Positions 43,775 through 54,339 of a stretch of 64,000 bases of DNA are shown one piece after another; the first letter of the stretch is position 1; each line of letters opens with the position of its first letter. Made by a program: the position numbers and the translations under genes. The notes below the pieces were generated by a model, which had not been told where the DNA came from, did no database searches, and was given only the letters and a program-made list of their open reading frames with translations. Location: the NCBI GenBank assembly GCA_019095985.1, contig CM032668.1, positions 17,219,256-17,283,255 of the forward strand, given 5' to 3'. Origin of the DNA: Streblospio benedicti (Eukaryota; Annelida; Polychaeta; Spionida; Spionidae).

Positions 43775-44965
43775 CCTAATGGGGTCACAGGAGGGGTCAA
43801 ACAGTCAATTTTTCATAAAAATTGTTTTATCTCCTTAAATATGGCAAATATGAACATAAGTTGTATTGTCATTAGATAGGAAGTTGGGTATGTTAAGTTT
43901 AAATGTCACCTTATATTTGACCTTGAACGCACCTTTCAAGGTCCAATAAGCACTCATAATGCTTAAAATTCATGTTTTTCTACCGTTTCTCACAAAATAA
44001 ACAAACTAATCATCATGAATTGGAATCATATTGTCAATTGAGACAATATTGGATATGAAATATCTAAATACTACATGTACACTTACTATGACCTTGGAGG
44101 AATCTTTCAAGGTCAAATGGGCACATTATTTTCATAAAATATTCATTCAATTTCTTGGTAAGCATTACGTTCAATGTATCAAATATAACTCTGAGTATTT
44201 GTTATCATTGTATTAGACAAGGTTCCTCTTGATAATCAAAATGCCCTTTTTCAAATTTTCTTCATGGGTCCCATGTAGGGGTCAAAAGGTCAAATTTTAA
44301 ATAAATGTAAATGTAAATGTAAATTTTCATAAAAATGGATTTAGCTCCTTAAATATAGCAAATATGAAGATAAGTTGTATTGTCATTATATGGGAAGTTG
44401 GGTATGCTGAGACTGAACATCACCCAAGATTTGACCTTGAATGCACCATTCAAGGTCAAATGAGCACTCATAATGCATAAAATTCGTGTTTTTTCTATTG
44501 TTTCTTATGAAATAAACAAACGAATCACCATTAATTTGAATTTTATTACAGCTACTGACACAATATTTTATGTGAAAAATCTAAATACTACACGAACTCT
44601 GACCTTGGATTAATCTTTCAAGGGCAAATGGACACATTATTTTCATAAACTATTCATTCACTTTCTTGTTTAGAATATTGTTCACAACATCAGATTTGAA
44701 CCTAAGTAACATTTTTTATCATTATATTTCACCAGCTTCTAAGAGACAGAATAATATCCTATGTTTTTATGTGAGCTGGGGTCAAAGGGTCAAATTTTCA
44801 TAAAATTGGGTTTATCTCCTTAAAAATAACAATGACGAACAAAAGTTGTATTGTCATTGGATAGGAACTTGAGTATGCTGAGTCTAAATAGCACCTTTGA
44901 TTTGAAAGCATCCTGCAATGTCAAATTAACACTCACATGTTCAATGTTTTTGTAAGGCTTTCTGA
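43775..44965 (+). repeat. Tandem repeat, ~490-bp unit, about 2.4 copies
   Basis: Units begin near 43775, 44265 and 44755 with GGGGTCAAA..GGTCAAATTTTCATAAAA. Each carries AAGTTGTATTGTCATTAGATAGGAA and ATTTGACCTTGAA...CCTTTCAAGGTC. Copies are diverged. No coding frame follows the period. Confidence 0.8.
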
Positions 44966-45029
44966 ATATAACAATTTAGGATACATTTAATTGAAATATT
45001 TTCTTATTATACACAATTTTTGACACAGT

Positions 45030-45560
45030 GAACCACTGTGGTAGATGGGATGGCTGTTGTACAAAAAATTGGGGAAGCCAAATTGGATGAAAACCTGTGC
45101 TGACTTGGCAAAGCACTTCTGTGATCAAATCAAACAAAGATGTTTACATTATGAGGAAATCCATGTAGTCTTCGATGGATATGACGTGGATATTTCACTG
45201 AAGGCATCAACAAGGGCAATAAGAATAGGAAGAGAAACTCCCATATGTTATAGTATTGCAGATAACACACCATTAATATTGTTGAAAGTCCCTTTTAAAA
45301 ACTACTAGCTCATATTTCTACAAAGGACCAGCTTATCTCTGGGAAAATAATGGATGCATATAAAGACTCTCATCACACTGTTATTGTAGCCTACTTGCAG
45401 ATTGCAATTTCAAACAAAGCAAACATTGAGACTTTAAATCCTCATAGCTATCATCACTGGACGAAAAGTCTCTCTTTCCAATGGTTATCCAAATTTGTAA
45501 TTTTATTGAAACAAATCTTAACCACATTTGGATGTGAGAAAAAAACACATTTGGTTTTTC
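45030..45560 (+). pseudogene. Fragment of another repetitive invertebrate protein
   Basis: The frame starting near 45045 encodes GWLLYKKLGKPNWMKTCADL, then HYEEIHVVFDGYDVDISLKA. The block W....PK...  ..VVFDGY...S.K..T..R is typical of multi-copy, probably element-derived proteins related to that at 38.1-40.6 kb. Downstream frames (MDAYKDSHHTVIVAYLQ) continue weakly. No start or end can be set. Confidence 0.45.
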
Positions 45561-45879
45561 AACAAACCACACATTCCTAATGGGGTTAGCCCCAGGCTTC
45601 TGCTATCACGCAGTCTTCACTTCTCCCCCAGAGACCCTCGTCATGCCTCCTTGCATTTCAGGGAGGGGGAAATACTGTACATTGTAAGCTCTATTTTGTT
45701 TTATTTTGATAATGTGAAAGTCAAATTCTCTGATTAAAACCTCTCTTTTTCTTTATAATTAGTGTATTTCTTATGAAGCTGTTTCATAAACAGATTTGTA
45801 CATGATTTCTTATCACATGAAATTCCAAAGTGTACACACATGTATTTATAAAGTTTTCCATCGGACTGGCTGAAGGCGA

Positions 45880-46110
45880 ATGCATCTTGTGTCTTCAAAA
45901 GGGTGATAAACACAAGGCCTCCAATTACCTTGACGCGTCCGTTTTGTGCAAGTTGCAGGAGCACATGCTGATTCGCCACCAAACCATTTTGAGGGAGCAC
46001 AACATCCTATCACCGCTGAATCATGGCTTCCGTGCAGGACACTCACGTGAAACGCAACTACTTACAAGATACGCGAGGCCCTACACATCCACCGTGACAG
46101 GCCCGACCTC
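45880..46110 (+). mobile_element. LINE reverse-transcriptase fragment
   Basis: Encodes KGDKHKASNYLDASVLCKLQ, EHMLIRHQTILREHNILSPL and NHGFRAGHSRETQLLT, equivalent to the SNYRPISLTSVLCK...HGFR.GHS.ETQL block of non-LTR reverse transcriptases. PIS is damaged to LDA. The catalytic YxDD segment is absent here. Confidence 0.75.
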
Positions 46111-46677
46111 AACCGCGAAAGCCAAAGAGATCCCCGCGAACCTGCTCTAACTTGCATCAAGTGACCTACATGGTCGCGAGAACTGAGATTCAGCCGCCAG
46201 TAGCATTCTTGACGCCATGAAACATGAACGAAACGTCTGCAAGTCAGGTAAGAAAATGGTCCTGAGATCAAAATAATTGATCATCTAAGAATGGTAGTTG
46301 ACCATCTGAATATTTGTCACTGAGAGAAATCGTGTTAAAATAGGTAAAACGTGCTGCGCTCAAGTGTTTATTAAAAGGTCAACCCTCATAACAATAACGT
46401 GCTGCATTTCTCTGAACGTCCCACATGGACAACGTGATCTTTTGTACGTTGTGGTTTATTATGTTCATTAGCACCAGGAAGTTTTTGTTCAACCATTCAC
46501 AAAGTGGGGAGATAAACTGACCTTCTATGGCTCTGAATCAATCAACATCGAGAATGAACGGTAAAGTGGAAAGAAAAGGATGGCCACTTTTAAAGGTTTA
46601 TAACCATGAAAAATGGACTTATTATAGAGGCAGTCTCTTCATTGAGCTGACCTCAATCGGAAGTTCTACTGTACTAC

Positions 46678-46823
46678 TGATGGTCACTCTGATGGTGGTC
46701 AGTTTACTGGTAATGGTCACTCTGATGGTGGTCAGTTTACTGGTAATGGTCACTCTGATGGTGCTCAGTTTACTGGTAATGGTCACTCTGATGGTGCTCA
46801 GTTTACTGGTAATGGTCACTCCT
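46678..46823 (+). repeat. 33-bp minisatellite, about 4.4 units
   Basis: The unit TGGTCACTCTGATGGTGGTC AGTTTACTGGTAA repeats with one G/C variant (GGTGGTC or GGTGCTC). As 33 is divisible by three, the surrounding frame stays open and reads LMVTLMVVSLLVM again and again; the antisense frame reads TITSKLTTIRV. I see no sign that either is translated. Confidence 0.9.
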
Positions 46824-46829
46824 GGGGGT

Positions 46830-48798
46830 TGCACTGGCCGAGCACAGCAGTGGACATTTTGGCCGGACGTTTAACGGCCGCTCGGTGTGACCATTACTCT
46901 GGTGGTCTTGTGGCGGTTGACCATTGGTCAAGGCTCAACAGGGTCGGCAGTGACTAGTGGCGGGGTCAGCACACTGAAAGATTTGTTAGTATTTAACAGA
47001 ATCTAGATCCAAAGTGCTCAGAGATCACAGGTCACTGGCACAACTAATCTATGGCTTGAAGTGAAAATATTTTGTTAGAGCCGGTTTCGCCTTAGTTCTG
47101 TGGATCGTACACAATCAGGTAGCTGGGAGATGGTTTAGTTTTTGTGACTTGTGTTTAATTTTCCATTTGTCAAGCTAGGAGATGACTGGATCTTTCATAT
47201 CATGCACAAGGATCATTTTACATCAGCTGTATATGTCATTGACAAACACCCATCAACAGACAATGTAAAACACAATTCACGAATGGGTTTGTGATCCATT
47301 TAAAGATGCTAAAAACTCGGAATCCTTCATCACTCACTGAATCAATCAATTGAATCCTGAATTTATTTGGGACAAGTGTAAGCGAATGGGTTAGTGAATG
47401 ACCTTGAGGTTCTTACTGACGTCTACAACCAATTGATGGTATAGTCGGGTGGTCTGTGAAGACTGCCAGGCCACCACTAGGTCAGTTTGACGGCCTCTCG
47501 TGTGTTTTGTGCCTTTAATTTCATTTTGAGTGTGTGTGACAACGTTGCAATGTCTGCTAAATGCAACATTTACACCATTAAATGGTAATTCTTACAGCAA
47601 ACTTGTGACGTGCTGTTGACGCCGTAGAGCCCGAAGGTTTATTTTAAAAGGTTTTTGGTCTTGATTCAAGAAACTCATCATGTGGTAAAACGTACTATTT
47701 TATTCTCATTGCTTATTCTAGGTTTCAATAATTATATTAAATTAGTTATTGTAAATGTAGCAAGCATGGAATGATTGCCTATAACCACCAGTAATCTCAT
47801 TATTATTTTTTTTTAATTAGCTAGACTAAAAAAATGCGGCCTTTAGAAACTTAAACAAAAAACGATAGTTGGTGAAATATTGTCGATTCTAAAATATTTT
47901 CTTGTGACATAGAGTTGTGAGAAACCTTTTAGTTACATAGTTTTGTAGGTACATATTAGGTTGTAAAACATAGTTTTAGCAGGAATAGCAATGGATGCTG
48001 GATGTTGGACATGTAAAGCAAAAACACAATATTTCTTCTACACTGAAAGATATATATTGACCAATAGCTATTATTTATTAGTTTAAATGCATGGTTATGT
48101 GACTTTGTGAGGTAAAGTGTGAGAAACTTTCTCTCTTAGGACTGCAAAGGAGACTGCTCTCGTGTGGCCTCAATAGAGAGGTGGTTCGTGTTATGGATCG
48201 TCATGAGGATTGGTCCTAGAGATGGTCTCTTTATAGAGGTGGACTTACGGACTGTATTCTTGTTTTATGTAGCTATTGTAAATTAATTTTTTACACACAT
48301 CTCGCTAATGTACGTGTATTTCTATTATGATAAAAGAGAAGACCTTATGGATGATTTTAACATTTTTATTTTCTTACAAATATTAGATGTTATTTACAAT
48401 AGAAAAGTCAACCTAAAAAGCATCAGTTTTCGGAACATCTTTTAACCCAAATTAGTGTGGAAATTGCCCAACAGGCGACGCTTCTTGTTATGCAGAGGAA
48501 GGTTTTATCACTTTCTGATTAACTGTCTATTCTTTATTCTCAAATCTGTTTCTTGAAACACAATGGTTGACACAGTTATCATTCTATATATTCATCAATT
48601 ATTTGATCATAGGCTTTATACGGATTTCATTAACATAATTCTACAATATAAGACTCGCCCTTTCTCTACATTTCCCGTGCCGCGGTTTGTTTTACATAAC
48701 CATGATAACATGACACGGCAAAGACAATAGCGGGATTTCTGTGAAACACTCAACAATGTTGCAATAATGTTTTGATAATCAGGTCGGTGCACCCAACG
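46830..48798. other. Spacer without recognised gene
   Basis: Only a fragment of the TAGAGAGGTGGTC repeat family (48165-48255) is seen. No exon can be supported. Confidence 0.45.
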
Positions 48799-49728
48799 AG
48801 CTGTTCCTTCAAAAGCTGTTCCTTTTGCCATTTCCATCTGGCTGGGACTTTCAAATTTGCATATCCAGCTGGCAGAAAAAGTACAGGTCAACCATTTTGA
48901 ATGCCAGCTGGTAAATTTTAATTTCTGACCCCAGCTTCAGCTGGCAACTGTGAAGGTACAGCTTGGCTGGCAAATTTTAGGTACAGCTCATCTTCACTAT
49001 AACAATGATTGAAAACGTTTGCATTTCATTTACTTAATGTATGTTTTAATCATTCATTATTTAAATGCCTGCTCACAGACCTCATGACTACAAATGCAAT
49101 GCTTATGGAAAGCTGATAGATATTTAAAACAGATTAATATCTGTATGATTGATAAATTCACAATCGACGGATAACTACATGTATGGTTGATAAATTCACA
49201 AAATCATTATCATTTTCAAATGTGTCCCAAAATTGAGACATATAAGAATTAAAACATTTTAAATTCCAATTTCCATTCACACATATGCACAGAACAAAAA
49301 CTCACATGATATTGGACCCCCTAAATTGCCAAATATTCAAATTAATTGCCGTGGGTGTTTTGTATACTTTGTATACTTTTATGTGGAACTAATATAAAGT
49401 TCTAGCTTCAGTAACTGTGCTATTTGTTTAAAAGCTGCCAGTTATACAAAGTTGTCCCTTTAAGATAACTTTTTTTCAACTATAAAAGCTGTACTTTCAA
49501 AACGCATCTTCCCAGCTATGGGAAGCTGTACCTTCAAAAATAACACGTTCCCAGCTGGCAAGAAGCTGTTCCTTCAAAATCCGAATTTTTGCCAGCTATG
49601 AAAAGTTGTGGCTTCAATTCCGTCTGATTTTGGCCAGCTGGGAAAATTAGACTTTTTGTCCTCCTGGCTGGCAAACTTTGAAATCCTCAGCTGGCTGGGA
49701 ATGAAGGAACAGCTTTAACTAATTCATT
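48799..49728. mobile_element. Fold-back element rich in CAGCTGG
   Basis: The left end AGCTGTTCCTTCAAAAGCTG is mirrored at the right end as GGAATGAAGGAACAGCTTTA. Many internal copies of CCAGCTGGCA/TGCCAGCTGG and AGCTGTACCTTCAAAA lie in both orientations around a plain AT-rich core (49010-49440). No gene is seen. Confidence 0.7.
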
Positions 49729-49959
49729 TGACTAATTAATTAGTAGTAAATAGTTTTTAACTGAATTTTTTAATGCATTCCAATGTATTTGAAAACATAT
49801 TTAGAAAAATGTGTCAGTCGGGTGCTCCCTGATCAGGCTCACACATCAGACGTAAAAAGATCTGCATCTACTTGAAACAATGTTGCAATAATCATTGAGG
49901 ACACCTCCGTAAAGAGAGCACCTCTATGAATGGAGCATTTCACACAATAAAAAACTAGG

Positions 49960-50120
49960 CAGTGGCTATTCGTCCGGTTTATATGCCGGAAAAATAACCA
50001 GTAGTCTATTCGTTAGGCGACTCCGCCGGACAAATAGGTATTAGCTATATATCCGGCTGGTGTTATGTATGGCGAGTGATAGGCTGTAAGTCCGGCTGTC
50101 TCTAACTAATAAATCTGTAG
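49960..50120. repeat. Short array of TCCGGC motifs
   Basis: GGCTATTCGTCCGGTTTATA, TCTATTCGTTAGGCGACTCC, TAGCTATATATCCGGCTGG and GGCTGTAAGTCCGGCTGTC recur at irregular spacing, giving a degenerate array. Confidence 0.4.
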
Positions 50121-50532
50121 CCTTTTTGTCCATCTAGGTTACTGTGTAATCAAATTAGTTTAGACATGACCTCACATGTGAAAATAAACCCATATCCATA
50201 AGGTTAATTAATTTTTATCCATAAGGTTAATTAATGTAATCTAACTATATCTAACTAAGCCTTTGATAATTACTTAGAATCACACCAAGAAGTGAGTACC
50301 CAAGAACATGCATAGTGCTAACTTGGATAACTTCAAAGTAGTTGGTAATAAAGTGGTTGTTGATGGAACATTGCTACTTGTTGATGGAACGTTACTACAA
50401 CAGTCCCATATCCATATGAAATGGAAATCTGAAAGTCATTTTCAATTTCTCATTTGCATTGACGATAGATTTCTCCAAAAGCAAAGAAACATTCACATCA
50501 ACTGGATATTTGTGAGGGAAAAAGCCATGGCA

Positions 50533-50720
50533 CAACCTCCAAGGTGATTGTTTCCTGACATTTACGGCTCTCGATGAAGCTATAGATGAGTATATGAAAG
50601 CTAATTTTGTGCAATTGTACAAGCGAATACAAGGACCATTGATGGATTTAAGAAGCACTTTCCATCAAAGTCAGCACTCAGTATTTCACCAGACTTAAAA
50701 TATGGTGAAATTGATTATCA
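50533..50720 (+). pseudogene. ZSWIM3-like/transposase N-terminal fragment, cut by a gap
   Basis: Encodes QGDCFLTFTALDEAIDEYMK then ANFVQLYK; after a one-base frame change near 50619 it reads RTIDGFKKHFPSKSALSIS and PDLKYGEIDY. This order (G..F.TF..LDEAI..Y, then L.Y..I.Y before a Cys/His motif) is the N-terminal pattern of ZSWIM3-type and Mutator-like transposase-derived proteins. The Cys/His part would be in the gap that follows. Confidence 0.4.
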
Positions 50721-50820
50721 NNNNNNNNNNNNNNNNNNNNNNNNNNNNNNNNNNNNNNNNNNNNNNNNNNNNNNNNNNNNNNNNNNNNNNNNNNNNNNNN
50801 NNNNNNNNNNNNNNNNNNNN
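50721..50820. other. Assembly gap (100 N)
   Basis: Exactly 100 N. It cuts the ZSWIM3-like frame on its left and a MITE of family 1 on its right. Confidence 0.95.
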
Positions 50821-50996
50821 AATTTTTTCATTTTTTTGATATCTTTGTATGGTCCATAAACCAAATTCCTTTCCCCAAAAAAAGCCTTAAAGTGTTCAAC
50901 ATTTAAAAAAAGGGAAATGAATATACTTTTATACTAAAATAAAACAAAAACATTTTTGAGAATTTTATCTCAAAATTTTTATCTCCAGCAAGCTCT
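50821..50996. mobile_element. Palindromic MITE, family 1, copy 3 (right half)
   Basis: ATGGTCCATAAACCAAATTC, AAGGGAAATGAATATACTTTTATACTAAAAT and TTTATCTCCAGCAAGCTCT match the right half of 25132-25491. The left half falls in the gap. Confidence 0.75.
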
Positions 50997-51099
50997 TAAT
51001 AATCCAAAACTAAATGTACATAAATATCTAATTAATAACAGTTTCCTTCACAAAATTAATAAATAAATATTACACAGTACATTAAAAATAGCATTGTTT

Positions 51100-52570
51100 C
51101 CAAAAACTAAAAAGTTGGGGTAGACGATATATAAAGAAAATAATGATTCCATATAACACTGCACAATAACTGTTCCCAACATTAAGATTCTAAAGCAGAT
51201 ATCACCACTATTTAGATGGCAGTGTAAATACAAATCATTTAAAACACTATATAAGTTTCCAAGTGCTTGTGGATACAGCCAGATCTTTCACATTTTTAGC
51301 AAGCATATTTCTACCCACGAGGTTGAAGACAGGTTTTACAACCAGCCACTTGATATAGTCAAATGGAAGCTTAGGGTTGTAAAACCTTCAGCTATGTCTA
51401 TAGTCGATAGAAATATGCTTGCTAAAAAAGACGTGAGAGAGAGAGAAGTTTAAACATTGCCCTAACTCTACCAACTTAACTTGACCCAACTTTCAACCTT
51501 AAATAAACAACGTAGGTATATTGGGAGGGAAAAAAGTGCTACAAGTCCTGTACCGGCCTCAAGTGGTTGGGTTAATAGAGAGGTGGTCTTTATAAGGAGG
51601 TTCATGTCACTTTATGTTGGACCGTGAAAGTTATGCATAGAGGCGTGTACTCATAGAGATGGGTCAATTGACGTGCCTACTGTATTGTTGGATTTCAAAA
51701 TGTTTTATAAGGAAGAATTTGAAATGTGTTTTTGCTGCACATATGCAATATATTTATATTCATAATGCCGTATTTACAGAGATGAGTAAGCCCCTAGCTG
51801 GGTATACTTGTATTTACAAAAATTCTGTTAATGTAATGGCATAATGTCACTATAATAAATCATTACAGTGAGGTGGTCTTTCAGAGGTGGTCTTAGTGGG
51901 GTTCGACTGTAACACCCCCATTGCAATAGTTCATAAACATGATTAAGTAACAGGATTTAAGTCAGCAAAGGCCACCTGTTTGTTTTGAAAAAATCCTGTT
52001 TGATGTATCAACTGGATAATTCTCACTTAATCCTCTTAATTTCTCTTTAAATCTATACTGATATTAGGGAGCAGTTCAACTGTGATTGGTGAGAACATCC
52101 TTGAAGTTTTATGACCCCATAACCCCCCTGTTCCAGGCAATGGATAGAGAAGGGGATTTTAAGTGGTCTCTCAGAGAGGTGGTCTTTATAATGAGGGTTC
52201 ATTTTGGTAACTTTATGAAGGTTTGGTATTGTGAAAAGTGGTTTTAGTATAGAGGTGGTCTCCAATAGAGAGGTGGTCTTAATTGAGTGTTCTACTGTAA
52301 CTTATTTTTACCTATTTGTAATCTTTTTATTTACTTTGTAATTAATATGCCTGTGATAAAACGAAATAAATCCCTACAATCAAACCCCCCCATTCATTTC
52401 AGGTACTGACGAGGGAGAAGAAAGGACTTTTGTATTGGTACGTCGGCGCCGACCAGACCCGAGTACATCTTCCGGCGCCTGTGCCTGCAATACTGCCCGC
52501 CATGGTGAGGGCAAGGACTGGGACCAGGTGGAGGCAGCCTGGTCAACAGCCTCGTCATCATCGCTACAGG
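51100..52570 (+). repeat. Segmental duplication, copy 1
   Basis: The same ordered series of landmarks recurs at 54340-55830: ATAATGATTCCATATA, CACTATTTAGAT, GAAATATGCTTGCTAAAAA with a GAGA run, GTAGGTATATTGGGAGGGAA, a TAGAGAGGTGGTCTTTATA block, GAAGAATTTGAAATGTGTTT, AACATCCTT...TTTTATGACCC and an exon-like GCCATGGTGAGGG segment. Confidence 0.7.
52403..52504 (+). CDS. Candidate exon of an unidentified gene
   Basis: It follows a strong acceptor (CATTCATTTCAG) and ends at CCATG|GTGAGG. GC-rich codon use resembles the MMS19 exons. One frame gives PTRPEYIFRRLCLQYCPP with strong third-position G/C bias; reaching it from the first codons (VLTREKK) needs a one-base change near 52423. Decayed copies with the same acceptor and GCCATGGTGAGGG end occur near 55250, 55495 and 55620. 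I do not recognise the protein. Confidence 0.4.
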
Positions 52571-53340
52571 TACGCACAGGAACCTCAAGGCGATACAAAA
52601 ACGCACTATTCGGTCCACTTTTTAATACAGTACTTTCCACATATCAACAGAACAAATCGCTCTGCAAAATTGTCAAACCGAGACCGTGTCTCACCCAATT
52701 TATAAAAATGTGAAAAAGCGAGACAAATGTGGCAATTTTTAAGAAATTGAGACATAATTACATATATTAAAAAACTAATCTATAGACAAAAATAGCTAAC
52801 TACCGTGTTATTACTCTTATGTTACAGGATATGCCAATAATTAGCTCTAGATATTACAGATAAAATAAGTAAAGGGGTGTCTCTAAATATTATTTCACAA
52901 ACTGTCTGCCATTTTAACTTGACCCTAGATCTACATCCCGACTGCTCATGACGCTGCATTCGGCAATTCGGAATCACAACGCACTTGTTGGCAGTGTATT
53001 CAAATACCGGTGGCTTTTCTGATTGCCATTTTATGTAAACAAACATGGTCACGCGCCCGTGAACCATTGGAAATATTGGTTCTATTATATTTCTTTTTAT
53101 TTTGAAGTCTGATAATAAACCAAATAAACTGCGACACGAGCGTCGCGACCATAGTCTGGGAAATGGAGCAAGCAGCATTTTTTATGGGGGAAAAAGTCGC
53201 AAAATCGAGGTCAGGAAACGCACACAAAGAGTTCAATCTGGTGTAGGTTCTTGGCGATTCCGCATAATAATACTCTCAAAACGCAACTGTCCACTTTTGT
53301 TTGATAATATGAGTTATAGTTTAAAAATATATATAGCAAC

Positions 53341-53455
53341 TAATATGTATATATATATATAATATATATATATATATATGTTGGTTCATATTACCTATAT
53401 TATGATATATATATATGTGTATGGTTGTATATTATATATATATTTATAGATTCTT
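53341..53455. repeat. (TA)n-rich microsatellite
   Basis: Runs of TATATATA in three blocks separated by GTTGGTTCATATTACC and GTGTATGGTTGTA. Confidence 0.85.
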
Positions 53456-53516
53456 AACAAATCTTTCTGTAAATATCAGAATGTATATTGCAGTGAATTG
53501 TTGTGCAAATTATTAT

Positions 53517-53870
53517 TAATTGGTAATAGGTATTTGTTATTTAAAAATTCAATGAACAAATTCCCATTTAATTTTTGAAAATGTTTACAAGTTTCATACA
53601 ATATTTGGATCCGTCACTATTAATCAATGAGAATTTCCCTAAATTCTGCATTTTTTAACATGACAATAAGAAATTTTAAAACACTTTAGATTGTATAGAC
53701 AAAAATTAAACATACCAACAGAAACCATTGGGACTCACATTTCTGTTGGTATCTTTGAATGCTTAATCTGTATCATGAATGAAGAAGCCCAAGATGAGAG
53801 AAGTGTTCATTCTTTGACTTTAGATTGTGTTCAAATTCTGTTGAAAATAAAAATCTTTTTGTTTCAAAGA
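53517..53870 (+). repeat. 350-bp duplicated block, copy 1
   Basis: Matches 58717-59065, including CAATGAGAATTTCCCTAAAT, CACTTTAGATTGTATAGACA, the palindrome CCAACAGAAA..TTTCTGTTGG and GATTGTGTTCAAATTCTGTTG. Confidence 0.8.
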
Positions 53871-54339
53871 ACACCGCGCCGCTAGAACGACGCTGACTTA
53901 TGGGCAATTAAGATATATACTGAAATGATGTATACTTTTACAATCAAGAAATGAATAATTTGAGGAGAAAACATCAGAATGAATGAAAATCAATATACCC
54001 AGGCAAAAAGATATTTGTGTTGCAATACAATAGTACTGTTTGAATAACAGATACTAATCAATATCTGTTTCAAACCCAATAATCAATATTTGCTGTTGGG
54101 TTGAATATGGATTTTTTTTTGGTGCCTAAATTTCATTGAATATCAGTAAGAATATCATGAATGGGCTTCTAGAAACCACAGTTTAATTGGCAGATTGCCC
54201 AAAATCAAATCACTTTGGTGTCGGCTCAAACCTCATAGTTGTGTAAAGTTTGAACGAATCAGACATACATAGTTAGTTACATAGTTAGTTAGCAAACGAA
54301 CTGAACATCAATGCTTTGGCTTCAGCAGCTGAGCTGAAG

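Noticed and set aside
43775-46823. CRISPR-like arrays
   Set aside because: The spaced repeats are ~490-bp or 33-bp tandem units without unique spacers, in an animal genome.
46622-46874. ORFs of 115 and 70 codons through the minisatellite as membrane or Thr-rich proteins
   Set aside because: They exist only because the 33-bp unit keeps the frame; there is no conserved flank or start context.
52380-52713. Overlapping ORFs of 74-92 codons on both strands near 52.4-52.7 kb
   Set aside because: They are frames of one GC-rich exon-like segment; only one frame has coding-type third-position bias.
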